Source of the DNA: Alphaproteobacteria bacterium | Lineage (GTDB): Bacteria; Pseudomonadota; Alphaproteobacteria; SMXS01 | Assembly: GCA_016124315.1 (NCBI GenBank) | Contig: WGNW01000025.1 | Coordinates: 1-64,000 of the forward strand | Length of the DNA stretch: 64,000 bases | Direction of reading: 5' to 3' | Shown here: in pieces, positions 56,150-64,000 of the stretch | How the letters are laid out: each line of letters opens with the position of its first letter | How positions within the stretch are numbered: the stretch's first letter is position 1 | Notes under the pieces: generated by a model | The model's database searches: none | What the model saw: the letters and a program-made list of their open reading frames with translations, nothing else | What the model was told of the DNA's origin: nothing | Made by a program: the position numbers and the translations under genes

Positions 56150-57304
56150 GTCCCACGCCCGGGGCGCGAAGCGCATGGACATGAAGACCGAGGCGAGGCA
56201 GCACACGCCCAGGGCGGCGTAGGCGACGGCGTAGTCGCCGGTGGCGCCGCGCAGGGCGCCGAACAGCACCGGCCCGGTCGCCGCCAGCACGTAGCTGCCG
56301 GTCAGGCTCATGGCCGACAGGCAGCGCAGCGCCTCGGGCCGCTCCTCATAGTCCACCGGCAGCATCAGCGACAGCGGGAACAGCGCGCCCGTCGCCAGCC
56401 CGACGCAGAGCATCCATCCCCAGGGCGCCGCCATGGGCGCCCAGGCCAGGCCGGCGCAGCCCGCCGCGCCCAGCACCAGGCTCCCGACGAGTTGCGGCCG
56501 GCGGTCGCGGAACGCGCCGGAGAAGCCGGTCACCGCCAGCGACGCCGCGAGCTGGGACAGGGAGAGCACCAGCAGAAGGGTGCCGGTCTCCTCGGTGGAC
56601 CAGCCCGCCTCCGTGTAGGTTGGCGGGATCCAGGTCAGGGTGGTGTAGAACAGCGCCGACGAAACCGCCGCGAACAGGGTGATCCGCCAGGCGAGGACGC
56701 TGCGCAGGGGAAAGCCGAAGGCGGGCGCGGCCACCGCGGCGACCGGCGCGGGCAGCGAGGCGGTGAAGCGCCATATGGCGGCGCCGGCGAAGGCCGGCAG
56801 CGCCCAGATGGCCAGCGCCAGCGGCCAGGACCCGGCGGCGGCGAGCGACGGCGTGACGACCGCCGCGAGGCCGGCGCCCACGGTCATGGCGACGGCCTGG
56901 ACCGCCATCACCGTGGCGGCGCGCTCGCGGAAATGGCTCTTGGCCAGGTCCGGCAGCAGGGTCTGGGCCGTAGCGATGCCCAGGCCGATCAGGGCGGCGG
57001 ACAGGTAGAGGAAGGGGACGGTCTCGATCAGGCGGGCGAGCAGGCCAACGCCCACGACGAGAACGGCGGCGAGCACCAGGCGCTCGCTGCCCGCCCGCGC
57101 GGCTAGGTAGGCGGCCAGCACTGGAACGAGACCCATGAGGAGGACGGGAATGGTGGTGATGAGGCCGACCGCGGCATGGCTGAGGCCGAGGTCGCGACGG
57201 ATCACCTCGAGCAGCGGCGGAACCGAGCTGATCGCCGGGCGCAGGTTAGCCGCGACGGCCACCATCGCCAGCAGGAACCCGACGCCACCGATCCGCTTCG
57301 CCAT
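56123..57304 (-). CDS. MFS transporter, CynX/NimT family
   Basis: Twelve-helix major facilitator of 393 residues, closest in pattern to CynX/NimT-type transporters ([40 protein letters not shown] at the start; the ANLRP motif is typical). The substrate could be cyanate, nitroimidazole or an unrelated anion. Its 3' end overlaps the copper ATPase gene by 27 bases in convergent orientation. No clear terminator lies between. Confidence 0.87.
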   Translation of the reverse strand: MAKRIGGVGFLLAMVAVAANLRPAISSVPPLLEVIRRDLGLSHAAVGLITTIPVLLMGLVPVLAAYLAARAGSERLVLAAVLVVGVGLLARLIETVPFLYLSAALIGLGIATAQTLLPDLAKSHFRERAATVMAVQAVAMTVGAGLAAVVTPSLAAAGSWPLALAIWALPAFAGAAIWRFTASLPAPVAAVAAPAFGFPLRSVLAWRITLFAAVSSALFYTTLTWIPPTYTEAGWSTEETGTLLLVLSLSQLAASLAVTGFSGAFRDRRPQLVGSLVLGAAGCAGLAWAPMAAPWGWMLCVGLATGALFPLSLMLPVDYEERPEALRCLSAMSLTGSYVLAATGPVLFGALRGATGDYAVAYAALGVCCLASVFMSMRFAPRAWDLEADAAQP

Positions 57305-57360
57305 CCGCTTCCCTCGTCCAGGAAGCGATAGCTAGCCGATCCGGCGGGCGGAGGACAGCC

Positions 57361-57618
57361 CTACTGGCTGGTGTCGCCCGGAATCGTCGCCGGCGGCCCG
57401 TTCACGACCGGCTTGGCGCCCTCCGGCACCTGCCCGCCGCCGCCGAAATAGATGAAGACGGAGACTGCGGTCAGGACGATCAGCAGGAGCGCCAGCAACA
57501 GGAACCGCCGCTTGTTCGATTTCTCGTACATGCGGCCGCCGCGGGCCTCCCGGGCGTCGAGCACCGGCGGATCCTCGGGATGCCGGTTGAAACCTTCATG
57601 GTGCGGTTCGTTGTTCAT
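57361..57618 (-). CDS. Small single-TM protein, unknown function
   Basis: An 85-residue protein with a polar N-terminal part, a basic stretch (YEKSNKRR), one membrane helix (FLLLALLLIVLTAVSVFIYFG) and a Pro/Gly-rich tail. No family recognised. It stands alone between the MFS gene and the acetyl-CoA hydrolase-type gene, both on the same strand. Codon-like GC pattern and open frame support it moderately. Confidence 0.6.
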   Translation of the reverse strand: MNNEPHHEGFNRHPEDPPVLDAREARGGRMYEKSNKRRFLLLALLLIVLTAVSVFIYFGGGGQVPEGAKPVVNGPPATIPGDTSQ

Positions 57619-57643
57619 GCCGTGTCAACGCCGCCCCGGACAC

Positions 57644-59494
57644 TCAAGTTCCCCGCATCGCACCGCGAACCAGCGCGGCGTAGACCCTTTCCTTCAGGCT
57701 ATCCGGCGCGCCCAGCGACAGGCGCGCCAGCGCTTCCGCTTCCGCCGGATCGTCGCCCCCGGCCATGCCGCGCCAGGCGAACCCTGCAAGGTCGCGTGGT
57801 CCGGCGCCCTGCAGGCGGCGCAGCGCAGGCAGCAGGCGCTGCTCTACCGGCGTGAAGTCGGTGCCGAACGGGAACGGCGGCAGCAACCCCCGGTCACGCA
57901 GCGGCGCGAGCGCCGCCGTCAGCCGTTCGGGCGTGTTGGCGCGGGCGGCGTCCGGCAGCGCGAACGCGGCCGGCAGCTTGCCCGCGGCCTTCGCCTTCGC
58001 CAGCAGCGGCTCCTGGAACGCGGCGTCGGCAACGGCGAGCATGGCCGCCGCCACCTCGGCGTCGCAGCGGCCGCGCAGGTCGGCGATGCCGTACTCGGTC
58101 ACCACCATGTCGCGCAGGTGGCGCGGTACCGAGACGTGACCGTAGGACCACAGGATGTTGGAGGTGCGCTTGCCGCCGCGGCTTCGCGTGGCGTTGACCG
58201 CCAGGATGGAGCGGGCGTCGTTGCCCAGCGCAAAGGCCTGGGCGACGAAATTGTACTGGCCGCCGATGCCGCTCACCACGCGGCCGTCCTCCAGCCCGTC
58301 CGAGACGGCCGCCCCCAGCAGCGTCGCCATCATGGCGCTGTTGGCGAAGCGGGCGTGGCGGCGGGCGGCCCGCTTGCCGTCCTCGCCGCCGTAAAGCTCG
58401 TTGACGTAGGTGACGGCGGTCATGCCGATGCGCGCGCGAACCTCCGGCGCCAGTTCACGCAGCCGGCGGTAGAAGTCGCGGGAGCCGAGGAAGAACGCGG
58501 CATGGATCGCACGGCCCTCCACCTCGCGGGCGACGACGCCCGCTTCCAGCAGCGCCAGGAAGGCGTCGGCGATCATCTCGCTGCAGCCGTAGAGGCCCTC
58601 GCGGAACGGCTCGTCGTGGCGTTCGCCGCGGATCTCCAGCGCGTCGAGCACAGCCCGGTAGGCGTCGTTGCGGGTATGGCGCAGGATCAGCGCATGGGCG
58701 ATGGAATCGCCCAGCGCACCGATGCCGATCTGCAGGGTGCCGCCGTCGGGCACGAGCGCGGCGATGCGGAAGCCGATGGCGTAGTGGGCCAGGCTGACCG
58801 GCTGGTTGGGCGGCCCGAACAGGGGAAAGCCGGCCGCCGGCCCCTCCAGCACATGGTCGAACTCGCCGGCAGGCACTTCCGCGTGGCCGCCCATGAACGG
58901 CAGTTCGCCGTTGACCTCGCCCACCATCAGGAAGCGCGCCCGCCCGTCCCGGCGGGCATCCAGCAGGTCGGTGGTCAGGTCCGGGTTGCAGCTCAGGCTG
59001 TAGCCGGCGCCGTCGCCTGGCGCGACGAGCTGGGCGACCACGTTGACGCCGGCGTCGAGCACGTAGCGGCCGGCATGGGTGTAGTTGGCCGAGATGTAGT
59101 TCTGCTGCGCCCGCGGCACGTTCAACCACTGGCCGGCCTGAAAGAAGAACTCCATCACCCGGATATTGTCGGGCAGGCTGCCGTCGCGCAGCGCTGCGGC
59201 GTAGAGCAGCTCGGGATAGCCGCCGAACACGCGCTCGACGAACGGCTCCATGAACCGCCGCTCGATGCCGCCGCCGGCGCGGGGCTTCTCCAGGGTCAGG
59301 GCGGTGATGATGGTGAGGGACAGGGACGGGTCCGCCATGGCGCGGCGGACCAGCTCGTTGGCCACCAGGTTCGCCTTGCCCAGGCCGAGCGGCAGCGCCA
59401 TCACGATCCGCGGCCCGACCTCCCGCAGAATCGCATCGACGACTCCGGCTGCATCTCCGTGCCGGACCGGTTTCAGGTCCCCGTCATTCGGCAA
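57644..59494 (-). CDS. Acetyl-CoA hydrolase/transferase family protein
   Basis: A 616-residue member of the acetyl-CoA hydrolase/4-hydroxybutyrate CoA-transferase family, which moves CoA between carboxylic acids or hydrolyses acyl-CoA. Features are ALPLGLGKANLVANELVRRA at the start, VVSGIGGQYNFVAQAFAL in the catalytic half, and VTEYGIADLRGRCDAEVAAAML. It overlaps the FadB/J-type gene upstream by 11 bases, so it belongs to the beta-oxidation operon. Transferase against hydrolase activity cannot be decided here. Confidence 0.85.
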   Translation of the reverse strand: MPNDGDLKPVRHGDAAGVVDAILREVGPRIVMALPLGLGKANLVANELVRRAMADPSLSLTIITALTLEKPRAGGGIERRFMEPFVERVFGGYPELLYAAALRDGSLPDNIRVMEFFFQAGQWLNVPRAQQNYISANYTHAGRYVLDAGVNVVAQLVAPGDGAGYSLSCNPDLTTDLLDARRDGRARFLMVGEVNGELPFMGGHAEVPAGEFDHVLEGPAAGFPLFGPPNQPVSLAHYAIGFRIAALVPDGGTLQIGIGALGDSIAHALILRHTRNDAYRAVLDALEIRGERHDEPFREGLYGCSEMIADAFLALLEAGVVAREVEGRAIHAAFFLGSRDFYRRLRELAPEVRARIGMTAVTYVNELYGGEDGKRAARRHARFANSAMMATLLGAAVSDGLEDGRVVSGIGGQYNFVAQAFALGNDARSILAVNATRSRGGKRTSNILWSYGHVSVPRHLRDMVVTEYGIADLRGRCDAEVAAAMLAVADAAFQEPLLAKAKAAGKLPAAFALPDAARANTPERLTAALAPLRDRGLLPPFPFGTDFTPVEQRLLPALRRLQGAGPRDLAGFAWRGMAGGDDPAEAEALARLSLGAPDSLKERVYAALVRGAMRGT

Positions 59495-61583
59495 GCGCCA
59501 CCCAGCCCTCGTCCGGCGCGAAACGCGGCCCCCATTGCTGCTCGAACCCGGTGAGCATCCGGACGATTTCCTCGATTCCCCGTTTTCTCGCGTAGTACAG
59601 CGGTCCGCCGGTGAAGGGGGCGAACCCGGTTCCGAATATCATGGCGCCATCGACGATGTCTTCATCGGCGACGACGCCCTCGCGCAGGCAGGCGACGCAG
59701 GCGTTGAGCAGCGGCAGGATCAGCCGGTCGGCGGCGGCCTCGGGCGGCGTACCGGCGGCGCCCTTCTTCGGCTTGCCGCCGGACCAGGGGTAGAAGCCCT
59801 TGCCGGTCTTCATCCCCAGTTCCTTCGCCTCGACCTTCCGGCGCAGCCGGTCGAGGCCGGGCATGTCCCGCAGGCCGAGCTTGGCGCTCAGCATCTCGGC
59901 GACGTCGAGGCAGATGTCGAGGCCCACCCGGTCGGCCACTTCCACCGGACCCATGGGCATCCCGAAGGTCTCGGCCGCGGCGTCGACCGTGGCCGGCCCG
60001 ACGCCCTCGTCCAGCATCGCCATGGCCTCCGCCAGGTAGGGCATCAGCGCCCGGTTGACCAGGAAGCCGGGCGCGCTCGCCACCGGAGCGGCCAGCTTGT
60101 CGATCTGGCCGACGAAGGTTCGGGCGCGGGTGAAGGTGGCCTCGAAGATCTCCCGGTGACGCACCACCTCCACCAGGTCCATCCGCGACACCGGGTTGAA
60201 GAAGTGCAGTCCCACCAGCCGGCCCGGATTGCGCAGTCCTGCCGCCAGGTCGTCGAGGCCGATGCTCGACGTGTTGGTGGCCAGCAGCGCCTGCGGCTTC
60301 AGCTTGGGCTCGATGCTCTCGTAGAGGGAGCGCTTGATGTCCAGCTTCTCGGGCACCGCCTCGATCACCAGGTCGGCCTGGCCGACGGCGCGGTTGTGCG
60401 GGTCGGCGGCGAGCCGGTCCATGACGTCGCGGGTGTCGGCCCTCGACAGGTGGCGCTGGCGGCACAGCTCGGCGGTGCGCCGCACGGCGCCGCCGATGGC
60501 CTCGGTCTTCATGTCCGACAGGGTGACCCGCAGGCCCTTGAGCGCGCACCAGCCGGCGATGTCGCCGCCCATGGCGCCCGCGCCGATCACGTGGACGTGG
60601 CGGACCGGCCGTCCGCCGGCCTTGCCCAGCGCCTTCATCTTCTCGCGCAGGAAGAACACGCGGATCAGGTTCTGCGCGGTGGGCGTGGCCAGCAGCCGGG
60701 CGAACGACGCGACCTCCTCGCGGCGCATGGCCGCGGGCCGCTCGGCGTGCTCGACCCACAGGTCGATCAGCGCCGCCGGCGCCGGATAGAACTCGGGCGG
60801 CGCCCGCCTGGCCGCCTCGCGACGCATGCGGCGGGCGATCACCTCGCGCAGCGCCGGCAGCCTCTCCGCCTTGGCCTTCAGGCCGTCGCGCCGGTCCCCG
60901 AGGCCCTCGGTGACCGCGGTGCGGACCGCGGCGGCGACATGGCGTTCCTCGGTGACCGCATCGACCAGCCCAAGCGCCTTGGCCTTCGCGGTGTGCACCG
61001 TACGGCCGGTGAGCATCATGGTCATCGCCTCGACGGGCTCGATCAGCTGGACGGAGCGGGCCGTGCCGCCCAGGCCGGGATGCAGGCCCAGCAGGATCTC
61101 GGGAAACCCGAAGCTGGCGCCGTCGACGGCGATCCGGTAGCGGCAGGCCAAGGCCAGCTCCAAACCGCCGCCCAGGCAATGGCCGTGGACGACGGCCACG
61201 GTCGGCACCTCCATCTCGGCCAGCCGGTCGACCACCACGTGGCCCTGTCGGAGACGCTGCTCCACCGCGTCGGGGTCCTGTGCGCCGGCGAACTGGGCGA
61301 CGTCGGCCCCGGCGCAGAAGCCGGAGCGCTTCGCCGAGCGCAGCACCAGCCCGGCCGGCCGCTCCGACGCCACCCGGCGCAGGATATCGTCGAGTTCCCG
61401 CAGTACCGCCTCGTCGATGGTGTTGACGGCGGCGCCCTCCTTGTCGAACAGCAGCCAGACCACGCCCCGGTCGTCGCGGCCGTAGCGCCAGTGGCGCAGT
61501 TCCTGGCCGGCGCCCGGCGGCAGCCCGAGCTCGATCTGGCGGGGTTCGAGGGCGGCGGCGACGTGGTCCGACAGCGGGCGCAT
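59484..61583 (-). CDS. fadJ: Fatty-acid oxidation multifunctional protein (enoyl-CoA hydratase / 3-hydroxyacyl-CoA dehydrogenase)
   Basis: Fused enzyme of 699 residues for two steps of beta-oxidation. The N-terminal enoyl-CoA hydratase/isomerase domain includes VVHGHCLGGGLELALACRYRIA and FPEILLGLHPGLGGTAR; the middle NAD-binding part shows VHVIGAGAMGGDIAGW; the C-terminal 3-hydroxyacyl-CoA dehydrogenase domain shows VGLHFFNPVSRMDLVEVV. It is 3 bases downstream of the thiolase gene. FadB and FadJ types are not separable here; fadJ is used since thiolase is a separate upstream gene in the operon. Confidence 0.9.
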   Translation of the reverse strand: MRPLSDHVAAALEPRQIELGLPPGAGQELRHWRYGRDDRGVVWLLFDKEGAAVNTIDEAVLRELDDILRRVASERPAGLVLRSAKRSGFCAGADVAQFAGAQDPDAVEQRLRQGHVVVDRLAEMEVPTVAVVHGHCLGGGLELALACRYRIAVDGASFGFPEILLGLHPGLGGTARSVQLIEPVEAMTMMLTGRTVHTAKAKALGLVDAVTEERHVAAAVRTAVTEGLGDRRDGLKAKAERLPALREVIARRMRREAARRAPPEFYPAPAALIDLWVEHAERPAAMRREEVASFARLLATPTAQNLIRVFFLREKMKALGKAGGRPVRHVHVIGAGAMGGDIAGWCALKGLRVTLSDMKTEAIGGAVRRTAELCRQRHLSRADTRDVMDRLAADPHNRAVGQADLVIEAVPEKLDIKRSLYESIEPKLKPQALLATNTSSIGLDDLAAGLRNPGRLVGLHFFNPVSRMDLVEVVRHREIFEATFTRARTFVGQIDKLAAPVASAPGFLVNRALMPYLAEAMAMLDEGVGPATVDAAAETFGMPMGPVEVADRVGLDICLDVAEMLSAKLGLRDMPGLDRLRRKVEAKELGMKTGKGFYPWSGGKPKKGAAGTPPEAAADRLILPLLNACVACLREGVVADEDIVDGAMIFGTGFAPFTGGPLYYARKRGIEEIVRMLTGFEQQWGPRFAPDEGWVALAE

Positions 61584-61586
61584 GCC

Positions 61587-62870
61587 TCAGATCGTCTCGA
61601 TCAGCATGGCGCCGCCCTGACCGCCGCCGATGCACTCGGTGGCGATGCCGCGGTGCAGGTCCATCCGGTGCAGCGCGTTGACCAGGTGCAGCACGATCCG
61701 GTTGCCGCTGGCGCCCACGGGGTGACCCAGGCTGACGGCACCGCCGTCCGGGTTGAGCCGGTCCCGCTCGATGCGGCCGAGCGGGCCGTCCAGCCCCAGC
61801 ACGGTCGTGCAGTAGCCGGGATCGTTCCAGGCGGCGAGGCAGGCGAGGACCTGGGCGGCGAACGCCTCGTTGAGCTCCCACAGGTCGATCTCTGCCAGGC
61901 CGTAGCCGTGGCGCTTCAGGATCGCGGTGGAGCACAGGGTCGGCCCCAGCCCCATGATGGAGGGATCGAGCGCCGACCACTCGCTGTCGACGATCACGGC
62001 GCGCGGGGTCAGCTTGTGGTCCTCCAGCGCCTCCTCGGACGCCAGCACCACCCAGGACGCGCCGTCGGTGATCTGCGAACTGTTGCCGGCGGTGACCTTG
62101 CCCCAGGGCGGCTCGAAGGCCGGCCGGAGCTTGGCGAGCTTCTCCACGGAGCTGTCGGGCCGGACGCCGTCGTCCCGCTCGAAGCTCCGGCCGTCGCGGG
62201 TGATCAGCGGCTCCACCTCGCCGTCCAGCCAGCCCTGCTCCTGGGCCCGCGCCAGCCGGTGATGGCTCTCGACCGCATAGCCGTCCGCAGCCTCGCGCGA
62301 GACGCCGAACAGGTGCGCCAGCACCTCTGCGGTCTGGCCCATGTTGAGCTCGACCACCGGGTCGGTCAGGCCCCGCTCCAGCCCGATCACCGGCTTGAAG
62401 AAGCGCGGCCGGAAGCCGGCCAGGGCCTTGAGGCGCGCCGGCAGGCTGCGGGCGGTGGCCATGGCGCCGTACCATTCGGCCGCCTCGCGGCGGAACACCA
62501 GCGGCGCGTGGCTGAGGGATTCGGCGCCGCCCGCCAGCACCAGGTCGGCGTTGCCGGCCTGGATGTAGCGGAAGGCGGTGTCGATGGACTGCATGCCCGA
62601 GCCGCAGTTGATCTGCACGGTGAAGGCGCGCATCGCCTCGCCCATGCCCAACCGCAGGGCGGCGACCCGGGCCGGGTTCATCTCGTCGGCAATGACGTTG
62701 ACGCAGCCCAGGATGACCTCGTCGAAGGCGTCACGGGGCATGTCGAGCCGGTCGAGCAGCGACCGCCCGCACTGGACCGCGAGGTCGACGGGGGTGAACG
62801 GCCCGGGCTTGCCCCGCGCCTTGATGAACGGCGTGCGGGCGCCGTCGACGATGTAGACCGGCCGCGCCAT
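61587..62870 (-). CDS. fadI: Acetyl-CoA C-acyltransferase (thiolase)
   Basis: Cleaves 3-ketoacyl-CoA in beta-oxidation. The 427 residues show the acyl-enzyme Cys in INCGSGMQSID near residue 88, the active-site His in SLGHPVGASGNRIV, and the second Cys in ECIGGGQGGAML. The ATG at 62868-62870 overlaps the fadE stop (ATGA). The frame extends upstream to 63371 inside fadE and is not real there. The longer form of thiolase (over 420 residues) with its own gene pair is of FadI type. Confidence 0.9.
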   Translation of the reverse strand: MARPVYIVDGARTPFIKARGKPGPFTPVDLAVQCGRSLLDRLDMPRDAFDEVILGCVNVIADEMNPARVAALRLGMGEAMRAFTVQINCGSGMQSIDTAFRYIQAGNADLVLAGGAESLSHAPLVFRREAAEWYGAMATARSLPARLKALAGFRPRFFKPVIGLERGLTDPVVELNMGQTAEVLAHLFGVSREAADGYAVESHHRLARAQEQGWLDGEVEPLITRDGRSFERDDGVRPDSSVEKLAKLRPAFEPPWGKVTAGNSSQITDGASWVVLASEEALEDHKLTPRAVIVDSEWSALDPSIMGLGPTLCSTAILKRHGYGLAEIDLWELNEAFAAQVLACLAAWNDPGYCTTVLGLDGPLGRIERDRLNPDGGAVSLGHPVGASGNRIVLHLVNALHRMDLHRGIATECIGGGQGGAMLIETI

Positions 62871-64000
62871 CAGCCGCCGAAGGCCGTGCGACGGCTGACT
62901 TCGGCGGGGTGCTCGCCCCTGTCGCGGGCAAGCGGGCTGAGCTCTTCGGGCGCGAAGTCGTCGACCTCGACGACCGCCGCGACCGCCTCCTCGAGCGAGC
63001 GGATCTGATCGAGCTCGGAAGGCATCAGCTGGCCGCGCCTCACCGCCTCCTCCAGGTCGTCGATCTTCTCCTTGTGGATGCGGTGGACCAGCGGCTCGAG
63101 CGAGACGACCCGCTCGAAGGCATGGTTCAGCCGCGCCAGCGCGTCGTCGCCCCGGCCCTGGTAGATGCCGGCGACAAGGCGATCGCGGGTGGCCGACGGC
63201 GCCAGCAGCAGCTCGGCGCAATCCCGGACCAGGTCGTCGTCGGGGCCGAGCCGGGCCGCGCCGAAGGGCTGGACGGCCACCTTGAGGACGGCGGCGGCGA
63301 ATCGGTTCGGCAGGTTGGCGAGCACGTCGGCCATCAGCCGTTCGATGGCGGTACAGCCCAGCGCCATGCAATAGTCGACCAGCGGCAGATCGTCCTGCTG
63401 GCGGCCCTCGTCCTCCCAGCGCTTGAGCACCGCCGAGAGCAGGTAGAGCTCGGACAGGATGTCACCGAGACGCCCGGACAGCATCTCCTTGCGCTTGAGC
63501 GCGCCGCCCAGGGTCAGCAGCGCCACGTCGGCCATGATCGCGAAGGCCGCCGCGTAGCGGCCCAGCCGCTTGTAATGGTCGCTGACCGCGCCGGCGTCCG
63601 GCGCCGGCGACACGGCGGCGCCGGTCCAAGCACGGCCCAGCGCCCGGAACCAGGTGGCGATCGCATGGCCGGCATGGGCCCAGAACGCCTTGTCGAAGGC
63701 GGCGAGGCCGGCGCGCGAGTCTTCCATGCCCAGGGCGTTCATTTCGTCGAGCAGATAGGGATGGCTGCGGATGGCGCCCTGGCCGAAGACGATCAGGCTG
63801 CGGGTCAGGATGTTGGCGCCCTCGACGGTGATGCCGACGGGCACCGCCCTGTAGAGGTTGCCCAGGTAGTTCTGCGGCCCGTCGATCACCGCCTTGCCGG
63901 CATGTACGTCCATGGCGTCGTCGACGCACACGCGCATCCGCTCGGTGGCGTTGGACTTCATGATCGCCGAGATCACCGACGGCTTGTGGCCCTGGTCGAG
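62870..64000 (-). CDS. fadE: Acyl-CoA dehydrogenase FadE, C-terminal part (cut by window edge)
   Basis: First enzyme of beta-oxidation, FAD-dependent. About 377 residues of the C-terminal half are visible, from GHKPSVISAIMKSNATERMR (near the window end) through the DUF1974-type region (LLSAVLKRWEDEGRQQ) to ELSPLARDRGEHPAEVSRRTAFGG. The frame is open to the last base of the window, so the N-terminus lies outside. It opens the fadE-thiolase-fadJ-CoA transferase operon. Confidence 0.92.
   Translation of the reverse strand, partial: LDQGHKPSVISAIMKSNATERMRVCVDDAMDVHAGKAVIDGPQNYLGNLYRAVPVGITVEGANILTRSLIVFGQGAIRSHPYLLDEMNALGMEDSRAGLAAFDKAFWAHAGHAIATWFRALGRAWTGAAVSPAPDAGAVSDHYKRLGRYAAAFAIMADVALLTLGGALKRKEMLSGRLGDILSELYLLSAVLKRWEDEGRQQDDLPLVDYCMALGCTAIERLMADVLANLPNRFAAAVLKVAVQPFGAARLGPDDDLVRDCAELLLAPSATRDRLVAGIYQGRGDDALARLNHAFERVVSLEPLVHRIHKEKIDDLEEAVRRGQLMPSELDQIRSLEEAVAAVVEVDDFAPEELSPLARDRGEHPAEVSRRTAFGG

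Noticed and set aside
59250..63008. Open frame of 1252 codons on the plus strand across the fad operon
   Set aside because: Same effect of codon bias; composition is abnormal (repeated Gly/Gln/Arg/His), and it covers three well-supported minus-strand genes.

Overview
The window is about 64 kb of GC-rich DNA (my estimate is high-60s % GC) from a Gram-negative chromosome, most likely an alphaproteobacterium of the Rhodospirillales or a related order. The evidence is gene order. The Tol-Pal block is linked to ruvCAB upstream and to tilS-ftsH downstream, and zapA, 6S RNA and a 5-formyl-THF cyclo-ligase lie in a row. There is a DUF4164-like coiled-coil gene beside zapA, a ROSE-type thermometer ahead of an hsp20, and zinc-less L31. 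No phage, plasmid, insertion sequence, CRISPR array or tRNA gene was seen. Both ends cut a gene (ftsH on the left, fadE on the right).

Left part (1-12.9 kb, almost all minus strand): a long housekeeping run read right to left: yebC, ruvC, ruvA, ruvB, ybgC, tolQ, tolR, tolA, tolB, pal, cpoB, tilS, ftsH. Many starts and stops overlap by a few bases. Beside it, also on minus, are a DUF4164-like gene, zapA, 6S RNA, fau and a YmdB-type phosphoesterase. From 13.1 to 19.0 kb a plus-strand central-carbon block holds tkt, gap, pgk, class I fba and thiE. Then come a decayed GNAT fragment, suhB, an OmpA-domain protein, an ABC exporter (minus) and rpmE with a strong terminator.

Middle part (23-41 kb): two tandem class-C beta-lactamase-fold hydrolases and a GNAT; an intergenic patch with two kinds of palindromic repeat; hsp20 behind a sigma-32-like promoter and a ROSE-like leader; a GlxA-type AraC regulator overlapping a PfpI-family gene; the CbpM/CbpA co-chaperone pair behind a second sigma-32-like promoter; a TonB receptor with a palindrome in its leader; a DUF7064/AttH-like protein coupled to an APH-fold kinase; an SDR; a small secreted protein; and a LuxR-type regulator without a nearby synthase. 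Divergent from luxR is a ydbH-ynbE-ydbL operon, the predicted intermembrane lipid-transport bridge.

Right part (41-64 kb): a three-gene transglutaminase/DUF2126, ATP-grasp/alpha-E, transglutaminase operon predicted to modify peptides; a PptA-like tautomerase; and a minus-strand run of epoxide hydrolase, a small exosortase-like protease, a secreted protein with a sorting-signal-like C-terminus, another secreted protein and a cytochrome P450. Then come a zinc alcohol dehydrogenase, a copper P-type ATPase behind a perfect CsoR-type palindrome, a CynX/NimT-type MFS transporter, a one-TM protein, an acetyl-CoA hydrolase/transferase-family gene, and a fatty-acid oxidation operon (fadE, thiolase, FadB/J-type protein). 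The candidate for a poorly described system is the exosortase-like gene with what looks like its single dedicated substrate (50.2-51.5 kb). The ATP-grasp/transglutaminase operon comes second.
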